Shown piece after piece: positions 54,402 through 62,679 of a stretch of 64,000 nucleotides of DNA; within the stretch, counting starts at the first letter, position 1; every line of letters begins with the position of its first letter. Under the pieces are notes generated by a model. That model had not been told where the DNA came from. It saw nothing but the letters and a program-made list of their open reading frames with translations, and made no database searches. Source of the stretch: Kitasatospora albolonga (GTDB lineage: Bacteria > Actinomycetota > Actinomycetes > Streptomycetales > Streptomycetaceae); the NCBI GenBank assembly GCA_002082585.1, contig CP020563.1, positions 5,202,001 through 5,266,000 of the forward strand, read 5' to 3'. Made by a program: the position numbers and the translations under genes.

Positions 54402-54812
54402 GTGACCATCCGAGCGACGAACCAGCCCCGCGTCCGCGTTGTCCCCCTGCGCCCGCTCCCCGCCCCGGCCGGACCCGCCCCCGCCAGGGAGCCGCTCTGG
54501 CGCGACCTCGCCGGGGGCGTACTGCGGAGCGAACGGCAGGCCCAGGGGCGGACGTTGAAGGACGTGGCCGATGCGGCACGGATCTCGATGCCCTACCTCT
54601 CCGAGGTGGAGCGCGGCCGGAAGGAGGCGTCCTCGGAGGTGCTGGCGGCTGCCGCCCAGGCGCTCGGGCTGAGCCTCGCCGAGGTCCTTGCGCTGGCCCA
54701 GGGGGAGTTGATCAGGCTGTCGGGGGCGCGGTCCCGGAGCCTCGGGGCCAGCCGCCCGGCGGGCCCGGGGGCCGGGGCGGGGGCGATGGACACCGTACGG
54801 CTGGCGGCTTGA
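54402..54812 (+). CDS. XRE-family transcriptional regulator
   Basis: 136 residues. HTH at about 45-100 ([20 protein letters not shown] ... [18 protein letters not shown]), similar in style to ClgR-like regulators. The C-terminal 30 residues are Gly/Ala-rich. TAGGCT ends 6 nt before the GTG (leaderless). The next gene follows after 38 bp. Confidence 0.82.
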   Translation: MTIRATNQPRVRVVPLRPLPAPAGPAPAREPLWRDLAGGVLRSERQAQGRTLKDVADAARISMPYLSEVERGRKEASSEVLAAAAQALGLSLAEVLALAQGELIRLSGARSRSLGASRPAGPGAGAGAMDTVRLAA

Positions 54813-54850
54813 GCGGGTGTCACGGCCGATCCGGAGGTACCGTCCTCGGC

Positions 54851-55612
54851 ATGGACTCTCGCACCACAGTCGAGCGCGCTGAGCGCTTCAGGCACCTGCA
54901 CGCCGACCACCGGCCGCTCGTGCTCCCGACCGTCTGGGACGCCTGGTCGGCCCGGACCGCAGCCGCCGCCGGGTTTCCCGCCCTGACGGTCGGCAGCCAC
55001 CCGCTCGCCGACTCCCGGGGAGCGGAGGACCAGGAGGGGCAGACCTTCGAGGAGGTGCTCGCCGCCGTCAGGCCGATCATCGCGGCGGTCGACATCCCGG
55101 TCTCCGTGGACCTGGAGGCCGGGTACGGGCAGAAGCCCGCGGATCTCGTCGCCGGACTGGTCGAGATCGGTGGCGTCGGCCTCAACATCGAGGACACCGT
55201 CCACTCGGAGGGCGGACGGGTGCGCACCACGCAGGAGCACGCGAGCTACATCGCGGGCCTGCGCGCGGCGGCCGACGCCTCGGGCGTTCCGGTCTGGATC
55301 AACGGACGCACGGACCTTTTCGCGCACGCGGAGGACGCCGCAGGCGTGCTCGACGAGGCGATCGAGCGGCTGCGGGCCATGGAGCAGGCAGGCGCGGACA
55401 GTGTCTACCCGGTGCGCATCCAGGACGACGACGAACTGCTCAGGGCGGTGACGGCCGCGGTCTCCGTTCCCGTCAACTCCACGGCCCACCCCGTCAAGCA
55501 CGACCTCGAACGCTTCCGCCGTCTCGGCGTCGGCCGGGTCACCTACGGTCCGCTGCTGCAACTCGCCCTGACGGACGCGATGAAGGACATGCTCGGCCCC
55601 TGGGCGCCGTGA
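54851..55612 (+). CDS. Isocitrate lyase/PEP mutase family enzyme
   Basis: 253 residues, TIM barrel. Conserved VLPTVWDAWSARTAAAAGFPALTVGSH, metal site SVDLEAGYG, and GLNIEDTVHSEGGR. The catalytic loop Cys (KxCGH) of isocitrate lyases is missing, so it belongs to the carboxyphosphonate/PEP-mutase-like or oxaloacetase branch; substrate unknown. Next to the XRE gene, possibly in one transcript. Confidence 0.85.
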   Translation: MDSRTTVERAERFRHLHADHRPLVLPTVWDAWSARTAAAAGFPALTVGSHPLADSRGAEDQEGQTFEEVLAAVRPIIAAVDIPVSVDLEAGYGQKPADLVAGLVEIGGVGLNIEDTVHSEGGRVRTTQEHASYIAGLRAAADASGVPVWINGRTDLFAHAEDAAGVLDEAIERLRAMEQAGADSVYPVRIQDDDELLRAVTAAVSVPVNSTAHPVKHDLERFRRLGVGRVTYGPLLQLALTDAMKDMLGPWAP

Positions 55613-55969
55613 ACCCCGTACAGGGTTTGACCGCAGCGGTCGTGAGGTGAGGCAGAGCGCGGGCAGACCGTTCGCCACCGCGGAACGGGAGCGGTCTCCC
55701 CGCGGCGCATCCCCACATATGTGGAGCTGATTCCGTCGAAGCCGACGAAGTCCTGGTCCGTTGCCTCCCCACGAATGGTGCGGGGGCCGGCGGGCGCCCG
55801 GGTGACCTTCATGCCACCCCGTCCGACTCGTCGGAGCCTGCGGCCTGATGGGCGGCATGTCGCTGCGGACGGGCCCGACGCCAGGGGACTGCCGGATTCC
55901 GGTCGCAGGCTCCGCCCTGTTTTTCCGGGGGGCTGTAAGGAAACGCGGTCCTCATGACATGTACGGGGT
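55613..55969. other. Intergenic region without a clear gene
   Basis: 357 bp. A reverse-strand frame covering 55543-55980 has mixed codon use and a Cys/Arg-rich end; its middle (VGFDGISSTYVGMRRGETAPVP) might be a decayed gene, but I cannot support it. The sigma factor promoter should lie in the last 60 bp. Confidence 0.4.
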
Positions 55970-56587
55970 GTGGAGACCATTCAGACCGGAAGCGACCGTG
56001 AACGCGCCGCGCGGTTCACGGCTTTGTATGTGCGGGATCACCCACGTGTGCTGGCCTTCGTGTACCGGCGTGTGGGTGATCGCGCCGCCGCGGAGGAGTT
56101 GACCGCCGAGGTGTTCCGGATCGCCTGGGAGCGCGTCCTCAAGGGCGGCGGGGGAGTCACGAGCGGCTGGCTGTTCGTGACCGCGCGGAATCTGCTGGGC
56201 AATCACTACCGCGCCATGGCCCGCCTCACGGAACTTCACCGGCGCATCACCGACGAGCTGGACCGCACGCCTGCGTCCGGTGAGGACTCCGCAGTTCTCG
56301 ACACGCTCGACCGTCTTCCCGTACGTCACCGGGAGGTTCTGCTCCTGAGCTACTGGGACGGGCTGAGCGCCGTCGAGGCCGGTGAGGTCCTCGGCTGTAG
56401 CGGGGCGGCGGTCTGGGTCCGGCTGCACCGTGCCCGTAAGGCGTTCCGGGACCTCTACGGAGAGCCCGAGCAGCCGCAGCCCGTTCAGCCCGAGCAGTCC
56501 GTTCAGCCCAAACAGCCCGTTCAGCCCGTTCAGTCCAAGCGGCCCGAGCAGTCCGTTCAGTCCGAGGAGTCCGAGGAGTCGGCATGA
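55970..56587 (+). CDS. ECF RNA polymerase sigma factor
   Basis: 205 residues. Region 2 (FTALYVRDHPRVLAFVYRRVGDRAAAEELTAEVFRIAWERV) and region 4 (LPVRHREVLLLSYWDGLSAVEAGEVLGC). The last 40 residues are a Gln/Pro repeat (units PVQPEQS / PVQPKQP / SVQSEES) encoded by degenerate DNA repeats, not part of a usual sigma factor. GTG start. It overlaps the following membrane gene by 4 nt. Confidence 0.87.
   Translation: METIQTGSDRERAARFTALYVRDHPRVLAFVYRRVGDRAAAEELTAEVFRIAWERVLKGGGGVTSGWLFVTARNLLGNHYRAMARLTELHRRITDELDRTPASGEDSAVLDTLDRLPVRHREVLLLSYWDGLSAVEAGEVLGCSGAAVWVRLHRARKAFRDLYGEPEQPQPVQPEQSVQPKQPVQPVQSKRPEQSVQSEESEESA
56463..56580 (+). repeat. CCCGTTCAG/CCCGAGCAG repeats in the sigma factor tail
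   Basis: Degenerate 9- to 18-bp units (CCCGAGCAG, CCCGTTCAG, TCCGTTCAG, TCCGAGGAG) in frame, giving the Gln/Pro/Ser/Glu-rich tail. Confidence 0.75.
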
Positions 56588-57234
56588 TGCGTGTGAAGTC
56601 TCTGGTCCGAGCCGCCAACCCCCTCCCGGCCCTGGAGGCGGGACAGAAGGGGGACGCGCTGTCGGACCGTGCCCGCGCCGAGCTGGCGGCCCTGACCGGA
56701 ACCCCGACGCTGCCCTCGGCCTCGCGCCGGGTTCCCCGGCGCGGTCTGCTGGTCGCCGCCGGTGCCTGTACGGCCGCCGCCGTGATCGTGGGTGTCGTCG
56801 CCGTGCTGAACGGCCCGTACGAGCCGGGCGGAGGCGTCCTGGCGGACGAGCCGTTCTACGCCTCCACGGCCGAGCTGGAGGAAGCGGCGGATCTGATCGT
56901 CCTGGCGCGGCTCGGAGCCGGGCGGGAGGAGACGGTCGACGGCATCGACAGGACGACCGTCACGGCGGCGGTCGCCGCGACCGCGAAGGGCGCGGCCCCG
57001 GGCCGTACGGTCGAGGTGTCCTACACGACACCCGGGTCCGGCCCGGAGACCGCCGACCTGGCCGAGGGCAAGGAGTACGTCCTTCTGCTCGACGCCCAGG
57101 ACGACGGCCGCTTCACCCTGGTGAACACCACGCAGGGGGCGTACGGGGTGGACGGCGGCCGGGCGGTCGCGGGCGCGGACAACGACGTGGTGCTGAGCGC
57201 GGGGGTACTCAAGGCGCTCAGCCTGACCCTCTAG
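56584..57234 (+). CDS. Membrane protein, sigma-factor partner
   Basis: 216 residues. An N-terminal cytoplasmic region (about 50), one TM helix (GLLVAAGACTAAAVIVGVVAVL) and an extracytoplasmic domain with a beta-rich look. The layout and coupled start suit an anti-sigma-like or accessory protein for the sigma factor, though no zinc motif is seen. Confidence 0.7.
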   Translation: MMRVKSLVRAANPLPALEAGQKGDALSDRARAELAALTGTPTLPSASRRVPRRGLLVAAGACTAAAVIVGVVAVLNGPYEPGGGVLADEPFYASTAELEEAADLIVLARLGAGREETVDGIDRTTVTAAVAATAKGAAPGRTVEVSYTTPGSGPETADLAEGKEYVLLLDAQDDGRFTLVNTTQGAYGVDGGRAVAGADNDVVLSAGVLKALSLTL

Positions 57235-57318
57235 TGCTGTGACCGGAAAGGTTCGCCGGGTTTCCTGATCGGCGACGAGGACAGGTCTGCGATGCGGCCT
57301 CCATGCCAGGATGTCGCC

Positions 57319-57603
57319 ATGCAGGCGTCGGATGCTCTCGTGGCTCTTCAGATATCGGTCTACCAGGAGCGGAGCGCGCTGGCCGACTTCGTCAGGTCCA
57401 GTGGCCCTGTCAAGGAGTGGAATGCTCTCGTTCGAGAGGAAGCCGGCAGGCGTCAGAGATCCCTCGAAGAGTCGGACCGCACGCTGGACCGCGCCGTGCC
57501 GGACGAGGCACCCACGGAGGACCAGGTGCGAGAGTTGCGGCGCGCTTTGAGCCGGCGGGCAGGGATCAGCCTTGCGAAGCAGGGGTCGGACCCGGGTGCT
57601 TGA
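57319..57603 (+). CDS. Hypothetical protein
   Basis: 94 residues, helical, charged (RSLEESDRTLDRAVPDEAPT), no family recognised. Its stop abuts the truncated IS630 remnant, so the 3' end may be altered. Confidence 0.5.
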   Translation: MQASDALVALQISVYQERSALADFVRSSGPVKEWNALVREEAGRRQRSLEESDRTLDRAVPDEAPTEDQVRELRRALSRRAGISLAKQGSDPGA

Positions 57604-58110
57604 TCAGGCGGCGAGGGCTGGTCTGCTGCCCCAGCGGATGCCCTTCTCGCTGGTGACGCCGCGTCGGGCGAGCAGGCAGCGCAGAGTCTCCCGGCCGATG
57701 CGGATCGCGTGGCCGTGGACCCGGCGGATGCAGGCGAGCAGTTTGCGGATGGACCAGCGGGTGAAGGGCTGCCCGAGCTTGGCGGGGCGGGTGGTGGCCG
57801 TCTGGACGACGAAGTCCTCGTCGTCAGGGCTGAGCCGGCGGGGACGGCCTCCCGCCCACCGAGGGTTCAGGCAGGCCAGGCCGATCCCGTTGAACCGGTG
57901 GATGACATCGCGCACCGTGTCCTCGTCGGCCTGCACGAGCTGGGCGATCACCGGGCCCCGGTTGCCGCCCGCCGAGGCCGGCAGCATCATCGCCCGTCAG
58001 TAGCGCACCGTGTTCGTGCTGCCCCGACGCACGATCCGCTGTAACTGCTGGCCCTCCTGGCCGGTCAGTCTCCGAACCTTGACCGGCTCCGCCCCCGCGC
58101 CCCCAACCTC
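57604..58110 (-). pseudogene. IS630-family transposase, broken
   Basis: The reading frame begins near 58100 (EPVKVRRLTGQEGQQLQR) and meets an in-frame TGA at 57997-57999 between VRY and RAMMLPASAGGN. It continues through HTH sequence (VIAQLVQADEDTVRDVIH, GGRPRRLS, LGQPFTRWSIRKLLAC) and breaks off after CLLARRG. The catalytic C-terminal half is missing. Confidence 0.85.
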
Positions 58111-58197
58111 TTGGATGTTCGCCTCATCCAACTGGGTCCGGCCCACCACTGCCAACCCGGTGAACGTTCCCGGTCACAGCGCCAGCCGGGGCCCCTG

Positions 58198-59118
58198 TCA
58201 TGCGCGTCCGCCGGTCTCGCCCGGCCGCGCCCGGTCCGCGAGTGCCCGTACCTCCGCCGCCACCGCCGCGTGGCGCTCGCGCGGGATGTCGTGGCCGACG
58301 CCGGGCTGGAGTACGAGGCGGGCGCCGGGGATCGCGGCGGCGGTGGCCCGGCCCGCGGAGGGCTTGAGCAGCGGGTCGTCCGTACCGTGCAACACCAGTG
58401 CGGGCAGCCGGAGTTCGGCCAGGGCCGGGCCGCTCCACCGCGCGCCGATCTGGCGGGACTGGGCGCCCGGGTCCGCGATGCCGCTCTCCACGTCGGCGGT
58501 GATCCGCTCCAGGGCCTCCGCCTCGTCGAACGGATACCCCGGCGACGCGCAGAGCCGCGCCACGGCCAGCGCCGCCGCGATCCGCCCCTCCCGGTCCTCG
58601 GCGGGCCTGATCCGGGCGAACCGGGCCAGGGTGCGCAGGCGCAGATGGCGGAAGGCGCCGAGCCCGCCGGTGTCGCTCGGCAGCGCGGCGGACGAGGTGA
58701 GCGTGCGCACCCGGTCCGGGTGGCGCAGGGCGACGCGCTGGGCGACGACCCCGCCCAGCGAGTGCCCGAAGAGGTGCGCCGACTCCCAGCCGAGCGCGTC
58801 CATGACGGCGACGGCGTCGTCGGCCATGTCCTCGGCGGTGTACGCGGCGGAGCGCCGGGCGGCCAGGGCGGTGAACGGGTTGGTGCCGGAGGTGCTTCTC
58901 GGCAGCCGGGTGGACTCGCCCGCGTCCCGCTGGTCGTAGCGGGCCACGGCGAACCCGGCCCCGGCGAAGGCGTCGCACAGCCCCTGCGGCCACCAGTGCC
59001 GGGAGACCGCCAGCCCCATCACCAGCAGCAGCGGTTCACCGTCCGAGCCCTCCCGCAGCCGGTCGTGGGCCAGCTCGACCGGGCCGTTGCGGGCGAAGCG
59101 GCGTTCGGTCCAGGTCAT
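58198..59118 (-). CDS. Alpha/beta hydrolase
   Basis: 306 residues. Nucleophile motif LFGHSLGGVVAQ, acid in LHGTDDPLLKPSAG and base in PGVGHDIPRERH; oxyanion residues near VMGLAVSRHWW. Resembles the proline-iminopeptidase/hydrolase group seen next to TetR genes. Divergent from the TetR gene with a palindrome between. Confidence 0.88.
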   Translation of the reverse strand: MTWTERRFARNGPVELAHDRLREGSDGEPLLLVMGLAVSRHWWPQGLCDAFAGAGFAVARYDQRDAGESTRLPRSTSGTNPFTALAARRSAAYTAEDMADDAVAVMDALGWESAHLFGHSLGGVVAQRVALRHPDRVRTLTSSAALPSDTGGLGAFRHLRLRTLARFARIRPAEDREGRIAAALAVARLCASPGYPFDEAEALERITADVESGIADPGAQSRQIGARWSGPALAELRLPALVLHGTDDPLLKPSAGRATAAAIPGARLVLQPGVGHDIPRERHAAVAAEVRALADRARPGETGGRA

Positions 59119-59142
59119 GGCTTGGCTCCTTCGCTGAGCAAG

Positions 59143-59167
59143 ATACTGCGATCGATGTTCGCGGTAT
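59143..59167. promoter_or_regulatory. Candidate TetR operator
   Basis: ATACTGCGA, 7 bp, TCGCGGTAT: inverted repeat with 8 of 9 arm bases matching, in the 128-bp gap between hydrolase and TetR genes. Confidence 0.65.
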
Positions 59168-59246
59168 TAGACTACAGGCCGACGGAGAAGCCCGGACGGA
59201 ACGGAACGGGATGGGATGGGACGGGGACGGGGAGGAGGGGCGGAAC

Positions 59247-59978
59247 ATGGTTGATCGTGTGAACCGGCCGACGACCGTGTGGTCACGCCCCGAGCGGGGT
59301 GCGCGCGGGCCCGCGCCCGAGCGAAGCCGGTATGAGATCACCGGGGCCGCCCTCGCCCTGGCCGACGCCGAAGGGCTGGCGGCCGTGTCGATGCGCGCGC
59401 TCGCGCAGCGGCTGGGCACCGGGCCCGCCTCGCTCTACCGTTATGTGGGGAGCCGCGACGAACTGCTGGACCTCATGGCGGACGCGGTCGCGGGCGAGCT
59501 GGACCTCTCCGCCGCCCCCACCGGCGACTGGCTCGGCGACCTCGTCGCCCTGGCCCTCCAGTCCAAGGCCGCCCACGCCCGCCACCCCTGGCTCGCCGAC
59601 CTGAACGACCGGCGGGGCGAGGTGCTGGGCCCGCACGCGATCGACTACCTGGACCACGCCCTGGCGATCCTGGAGCCCGCACCCGGTACGAGCCGCCAGA
59701 AACTGGAGGCCATCGGGCTCCTGGGGGGCCTGGCCACGCTCTTCGCCCGCCGCGAGACCTCCGCGGCGGCGGACGGCACCCCCGGGCCCGGACCGGGCGC
59801 CGACGGCCCGCCCGCCCAGGCGGCCCACCTGGCCGCCGTCGCCGCCGAGGGCCGCCACCCGCACCTGCTGGCCGCCCTCACGACGGCGGGCCCGCCACCC
59901 CCGGCGGGCCCGGCCGAACGGGACGCCCTGTTCGAACGGCTGCTGCGCCGACTGCTTCCGGCGATGCTGGTGGGCTAG
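59247..59978 (+). CDS. TetR-family regulator
   Basis: 243 residues. HTH at about 45-75 (VSMRALAQRLGTGPASLYRYVGSRDELL), then a TetR-class C-terminal domain with long Pro/Gly-rich insert. GGAGGAGGGG ribosome site. Likely represses the divergent hydrolase and itself. Confidence 0.88.
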   Translation: MVDRVNRPTTVWSRPERGARGPAPERSRYEITGAALALADAEGLAAVSMRALAQRLGTGPASLYRYVGSRDELLDLMADAVAGELDLSAAPTGDWLGDLVALALQSKAAHARHPWLADLNDRRGEVLGPHAIDYLDHALAILEPAPGTSRQKLEAIGLLGGLATLFARRETSAAADGTPGPGPGADGPPAQAAHLAAVAAEGRHPHLLAALTTAGPPPPAGPAERDALFERLLRRLLPAMLVG

Positions 59979-60038
59979 CGGCGCCGCTCGTCGCCGTACG
60001 ACACGGGCCTCGGCCTCGCCGTACGTACGGCACATGCC

Positions 60039-60473
60039 TCAGTCGAGGCAGAACTCGTTGCCCTCGATGTCCTGCATCCCGATGCACGACTCGTTCTCCT
60101 CGTCGGCGACCAGCACGCGCTCGCACACCGCACCCAGCGCCACCAGCCGGTCGCGCTCGGCCTCCAGCGCGGCGAGGCGCTCCGCACCCACGAGCCCGGT
60201 ACCGGCTCGCACATCGAGGTGGACCCGGTTCTTCGCGGTCTTGCCTTCCGGTACGCGCTGGAAATAGAGACGCGGGCCGAGTCCCGAGGGATCGGAGCAT
60301 GCGAACCACGCGTCCCGCTTCTCCGGAGGCAGCGAGCCGTTGTAGTCGTCCCAGGACGCGAAACCTTCCGGTACCGGCGGGACTTCGTATCCCAGCACCT
60401 CGCACCAGAAACGGGCGAGGCGCTCCGGTTCCGCGCAGTCGAAGGTGACCTGTACCTGCCTGATCGTTGCCAT
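60039..60473 (-). CDS. VOC (glyoxalase-type) protein
   Basis: 144 residues. Two beta-alpha-beta-beta-beta modules (VQVTFDCAEPERLARFWCEVLGYEV and GMQDIEGNEFCLD). The conserved glutamate near the end fits a metal or solute site. Probably a small-molecule-binding or resistance-type protein. Confidence 0.82.
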   Translation of the reverse strand: MATIRQVQVTFDCAEPERLARFWCEVLGYEVPPVPEGFASWDDYNGSLPPEKRDAWFACSDPSGLGPRLYFQRVPEGKTAKNRVHLDVRAGTGLVGAERLAALEAERDRLVALGAVCERVLVADEENESCIGMQDIEGNEFCLD

Positions 60474-60660
60474 GTGGGCACCCTAGTGGGGTGTTCCGTC
60501 CTCCGGCGCAGGGTTTTTGTGCCGTGCGCACCGAGGCGTGGAGCCCGAGGCCCCGACCCGTCAGCTCTCGGCCGGTGCCACGCCGACCGGTTCCCTCTGT
60601 GGCAGAGCCTCGGCAGGGCCGGCGTCTTGTCCATGTGGGTTCGGCGGGCTAGAACTTCTT

Positions 60661-61194
60661 GTGACCACTTTTGCGTGTGCCGCCTGCGCCCGCCCTCTGA
60701 CCAGGTCTGTGCAGCTGTCCGAGACCCTGGTCAGGCCGGAGTTCGACGGGCGAATCGGACCTGACGGGCGTCGCCGGGCTCCGGCCACGATGCGTGTGGG
60801 GCTCTATGCCCTGGAGCCCGATCCATGGGGAGCCCCGTTTCTGCCGACCGGCGAACCCGTCGCGGTGTTTCCCGCCGGGCCTTGTGTCGGCAATCCGGAC
60901 GGAGACGGATTCCTGACTTCCGCAGGTCCCCGCAACACGATCGTCCTCCATCCCGACGACGCACCTGACGTGCTGCCCGATCTCGAGGGAGACCACACAG
61001 GCTGCTGCGGCTGGCACGGACAGAGCGGCCCGAACCGGCTGTGCCCGTGTGGCGCTGCGGTAGGAACAGAGATCAGCGAGTGTTACACCGCGTACGAACT
61101 CCACCTCGACCCAGCACAGGTCCATGCGCTGGACGTCGGCATCGTCGGAGCACCGTCGGAGTTCGGTCAGGCAGAGCAGGAGGCGTGGAGCTGA
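60661..61194 (+). CDS. Zinc-ribbon-like protein of unknown function
   Basis: 177 residues. An N-terminal CAAC and a C-terminal cluster (GCCGWHGQSGPNRLCPCG) could bind zinc. No family is recognised with confidence. Start at the GTG giving VTTFACAACARP. Confidence 0.65.
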   Translation: MTTFACAACARPLTRSVQLSETLVRPEFDGRIGPDGRRRAPATMRVGLYALEPDPWGAPFLPTGEPVAVFPAGPCVGNPDGDGFLTSAGPRNTIVLHPDDAPDVLPDLEGDHTGCCGWHGQSGPNRLCPCGAAVGTEISECYTAYELHLDPAQVHALDVGIVGAPSEFGQAEQEAWS

Positions 61195-61345
61195 GGCTCG
61201 ACCTCCCCCATCATCGAACGCCACGACGACTCTCCGCGACGGCTCCCCAAGAGCTGTGCCAGAAACGGGTTCTGAAGGCAGTAGCCGGTTGCCGTGTCTG
61301 CCGGGCGTCCGACCGTTGTCCGTGTCTGCTGGCAGGATCGCCGGC

Positions 61346-61774
61346 ATGACACCGTTGCTTCTCGCCGACATCGAACGAGCCGTTCGCAGCAGTTGGAGTG
61401 CCGAGACGTGCACGCCTGAGTTCCGATCACGCTGGACCGAGGAGAACCCGGCCCGGGATCAGTGCGGAGTGACCGCCATGGTGCTCAATGACCTGATGGG
61501 AGGCGAGTTGATCCGAGGGGAGGTCCATGTCAACGGGGAACGTGTGGACTACCACTGGTGGAACCGCCTCGGCATGGGCATCGAGATCGACCTCACTCGC
61601 GAGCAGTTCGGGCCGGAGGAGATCGTCACCGGAGGCACGGTGATTCCTCGCCCTCCTGTGACTGAGTGGCGCAGGCTCCGTGAGGAGTACGAGCTTCTCC
61701 GTGACCGCGTCGTGGAGCAGCTCGATCGGCAGCAGGGAACGGTCTCGGCGGCCGTGTCTCGTCAGTCGGCTTGA
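61346..61774 (+). CDS. YunG-like protein
   Basis: 142 residues. WSAETCTPEFRSRW, DQCGVTAMVLNDL and HWWNRLGMGIEIDLTREQF match the YunG family, small proteins of unknown role. The C-terminal 35 residues are coiled-coil-like. Confidence 0.72.
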   Translation: MTPLLLADIERAVRSSWSAETCTPEFRSRWTEENPARDQCGVTAMVLNDLMGGELIRGEVHVNGERVDYHWWNRLGMGIEIDLTREQFGPEEIVTGGTVIPRPPVTEWRRLREEYELLRDRVVEQLDRQQGTVSAAVSRQSA

Positions 61775-61885
61775 ACCTGTTCGGCTCGTGCGCGGGTGGT
61801 CCCGACGGATCGGCGCGCACAGCTCGACCTTCGACATCGTCGGCATGACCAGGACCACCGCCGTCACAGCTCCGCTCGCGGGGCA

Positions 61886-62107
61886 CTACTCGGACAGGGA
61901 TGCCCGGAAGAACGCGGTCGTGATGCCCCGGAAGCCCGTGTGCCCGGTCCGGCCCGCGTGCCGCAGACACCACATCTCCGGGGCGTCCTTGTCCTCCGCC
62001 GCCCCCGAGCAGTCGCCGCATGTGGTGCACTCCGACTCGAAGACCGGTCCGCTTCCCGTGTGATCGACGTTCAGCGTCCAGTCCGCGAACCGTATGACCC
62101 GGGACAT
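61886..62107 (-). CDS. Small Cys/His-rich protein
   Basis: 73 residues with CTTCGDC and MWCLRHAGRTGH, a probable zinc knuckle. Common in Streptomyces beside HATPase/XRE modules; function unknown. ATG overlaps the preceding stop by one base (TGATG). Confidence 0.7.
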   Translation of the reverse strand: MSRVIRFADWTLNVDHTGSGPVFESECTTCGDCSGAAEDKDAPEMWCLRHAGRTGHTGFRGITTAFFRASLSE

Positions 62108-62565
62108 CAGAACGCCCCCTGCGGCTGCACGTGGCCGGAGTCTTCCCTAGGTGTGCCAGCGACCGTCAGAACAGCCCACACTGCCTTGCCGGGGCCCTCG
62201 CGGTCGCTCACGTCCCACCGGTCCGCCAAGGCAGCCACGAGGTTCAGCCCCCGCCCGCTGACGGAGTCTTCGTCCGGGGACCGCGGAACGGGCCGATCGT
62301 CCGACGCGTCGTGGACTTCGATCCGTACGCCCGCCTCGACGGGGCGATAGCGCGTCTCGATCTCTCGCCCGGGGGGTGCGCGGGCGTGGCGTACCGCGTT
62401 CGTCAGAAGCTCGGAGAGCACGAGAAGTGCCGCATCCTCGATCTGGAGGAGCCCCCAGTCGGCCAGCGCTTCACGTAAGACTCCGCGCGCCAGCGGGACG
62501 CACCGAGGGTTCCGAGTCCAACGCCGAGTCACCTCATGGTGGTTTGCTTCCTTGTTGCTGCCCAC
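62107..62565 (-). CDS. HATPase (anti-sigma-like) regulatory protein
   Basis: 152 residues. GHKL domain: LLVLSELLTNAVRHA (N-box), VHDASDDRPVP (G1) and SGRGLNLVAALADRW (G2). The same module type as at 42.2 kb. Coupled to the small Cys/His-rich gene. An inverted repeat (CTTTCAC/GTGAAAG) lies 70 bp upstream. Confidence 0.82.
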   Translation of the reverse strand: MGSNKEANHHEVTRRWTRNPRCVPLARGVLREALADWGLLQIEDAALLVLSELLTNAVRHARAPPGREIETRYRPVEAGVRIEVHDASDDRPVPRSPDEDSVSGRGLNLVAALADRWDVSDREGPGKAVWAVLTVAGTPREDSGHVQPQGAF

Positions 62566-62635
62566 GTTGTCTACCCCGGGTCCGTCGTCGGTTGATTAGC
62601 CCGGTATCCATGCTGGCGACGAGGGGGGACCGCAA

Positions 62636-62655
62636 CTTTCACACATGGGTGAAAG
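62636..62655. promoter_or_regulatory. Perfect inverted repeat upstream of the HATPase gene
   Basis: CTTTCAC-ACATGG-GTGAAAG, with an extra half-site GGGTGAAAG at 62669. Possible operator for the adjacent XRE protein. Confidence 0.6.
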
Positions 62656-62679
62656 CCGGAGACGTGACGGGTGAAAGAC

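Noticed and set aside
55543..55980. Reverse-strand frame of 145 codons between the PEP-mutase-type gene and the sigma factor
   Set aside because: Poor codon bias, overlaps the end of a good gene, and no motif. A decayed gene is possible but cannot be shown.
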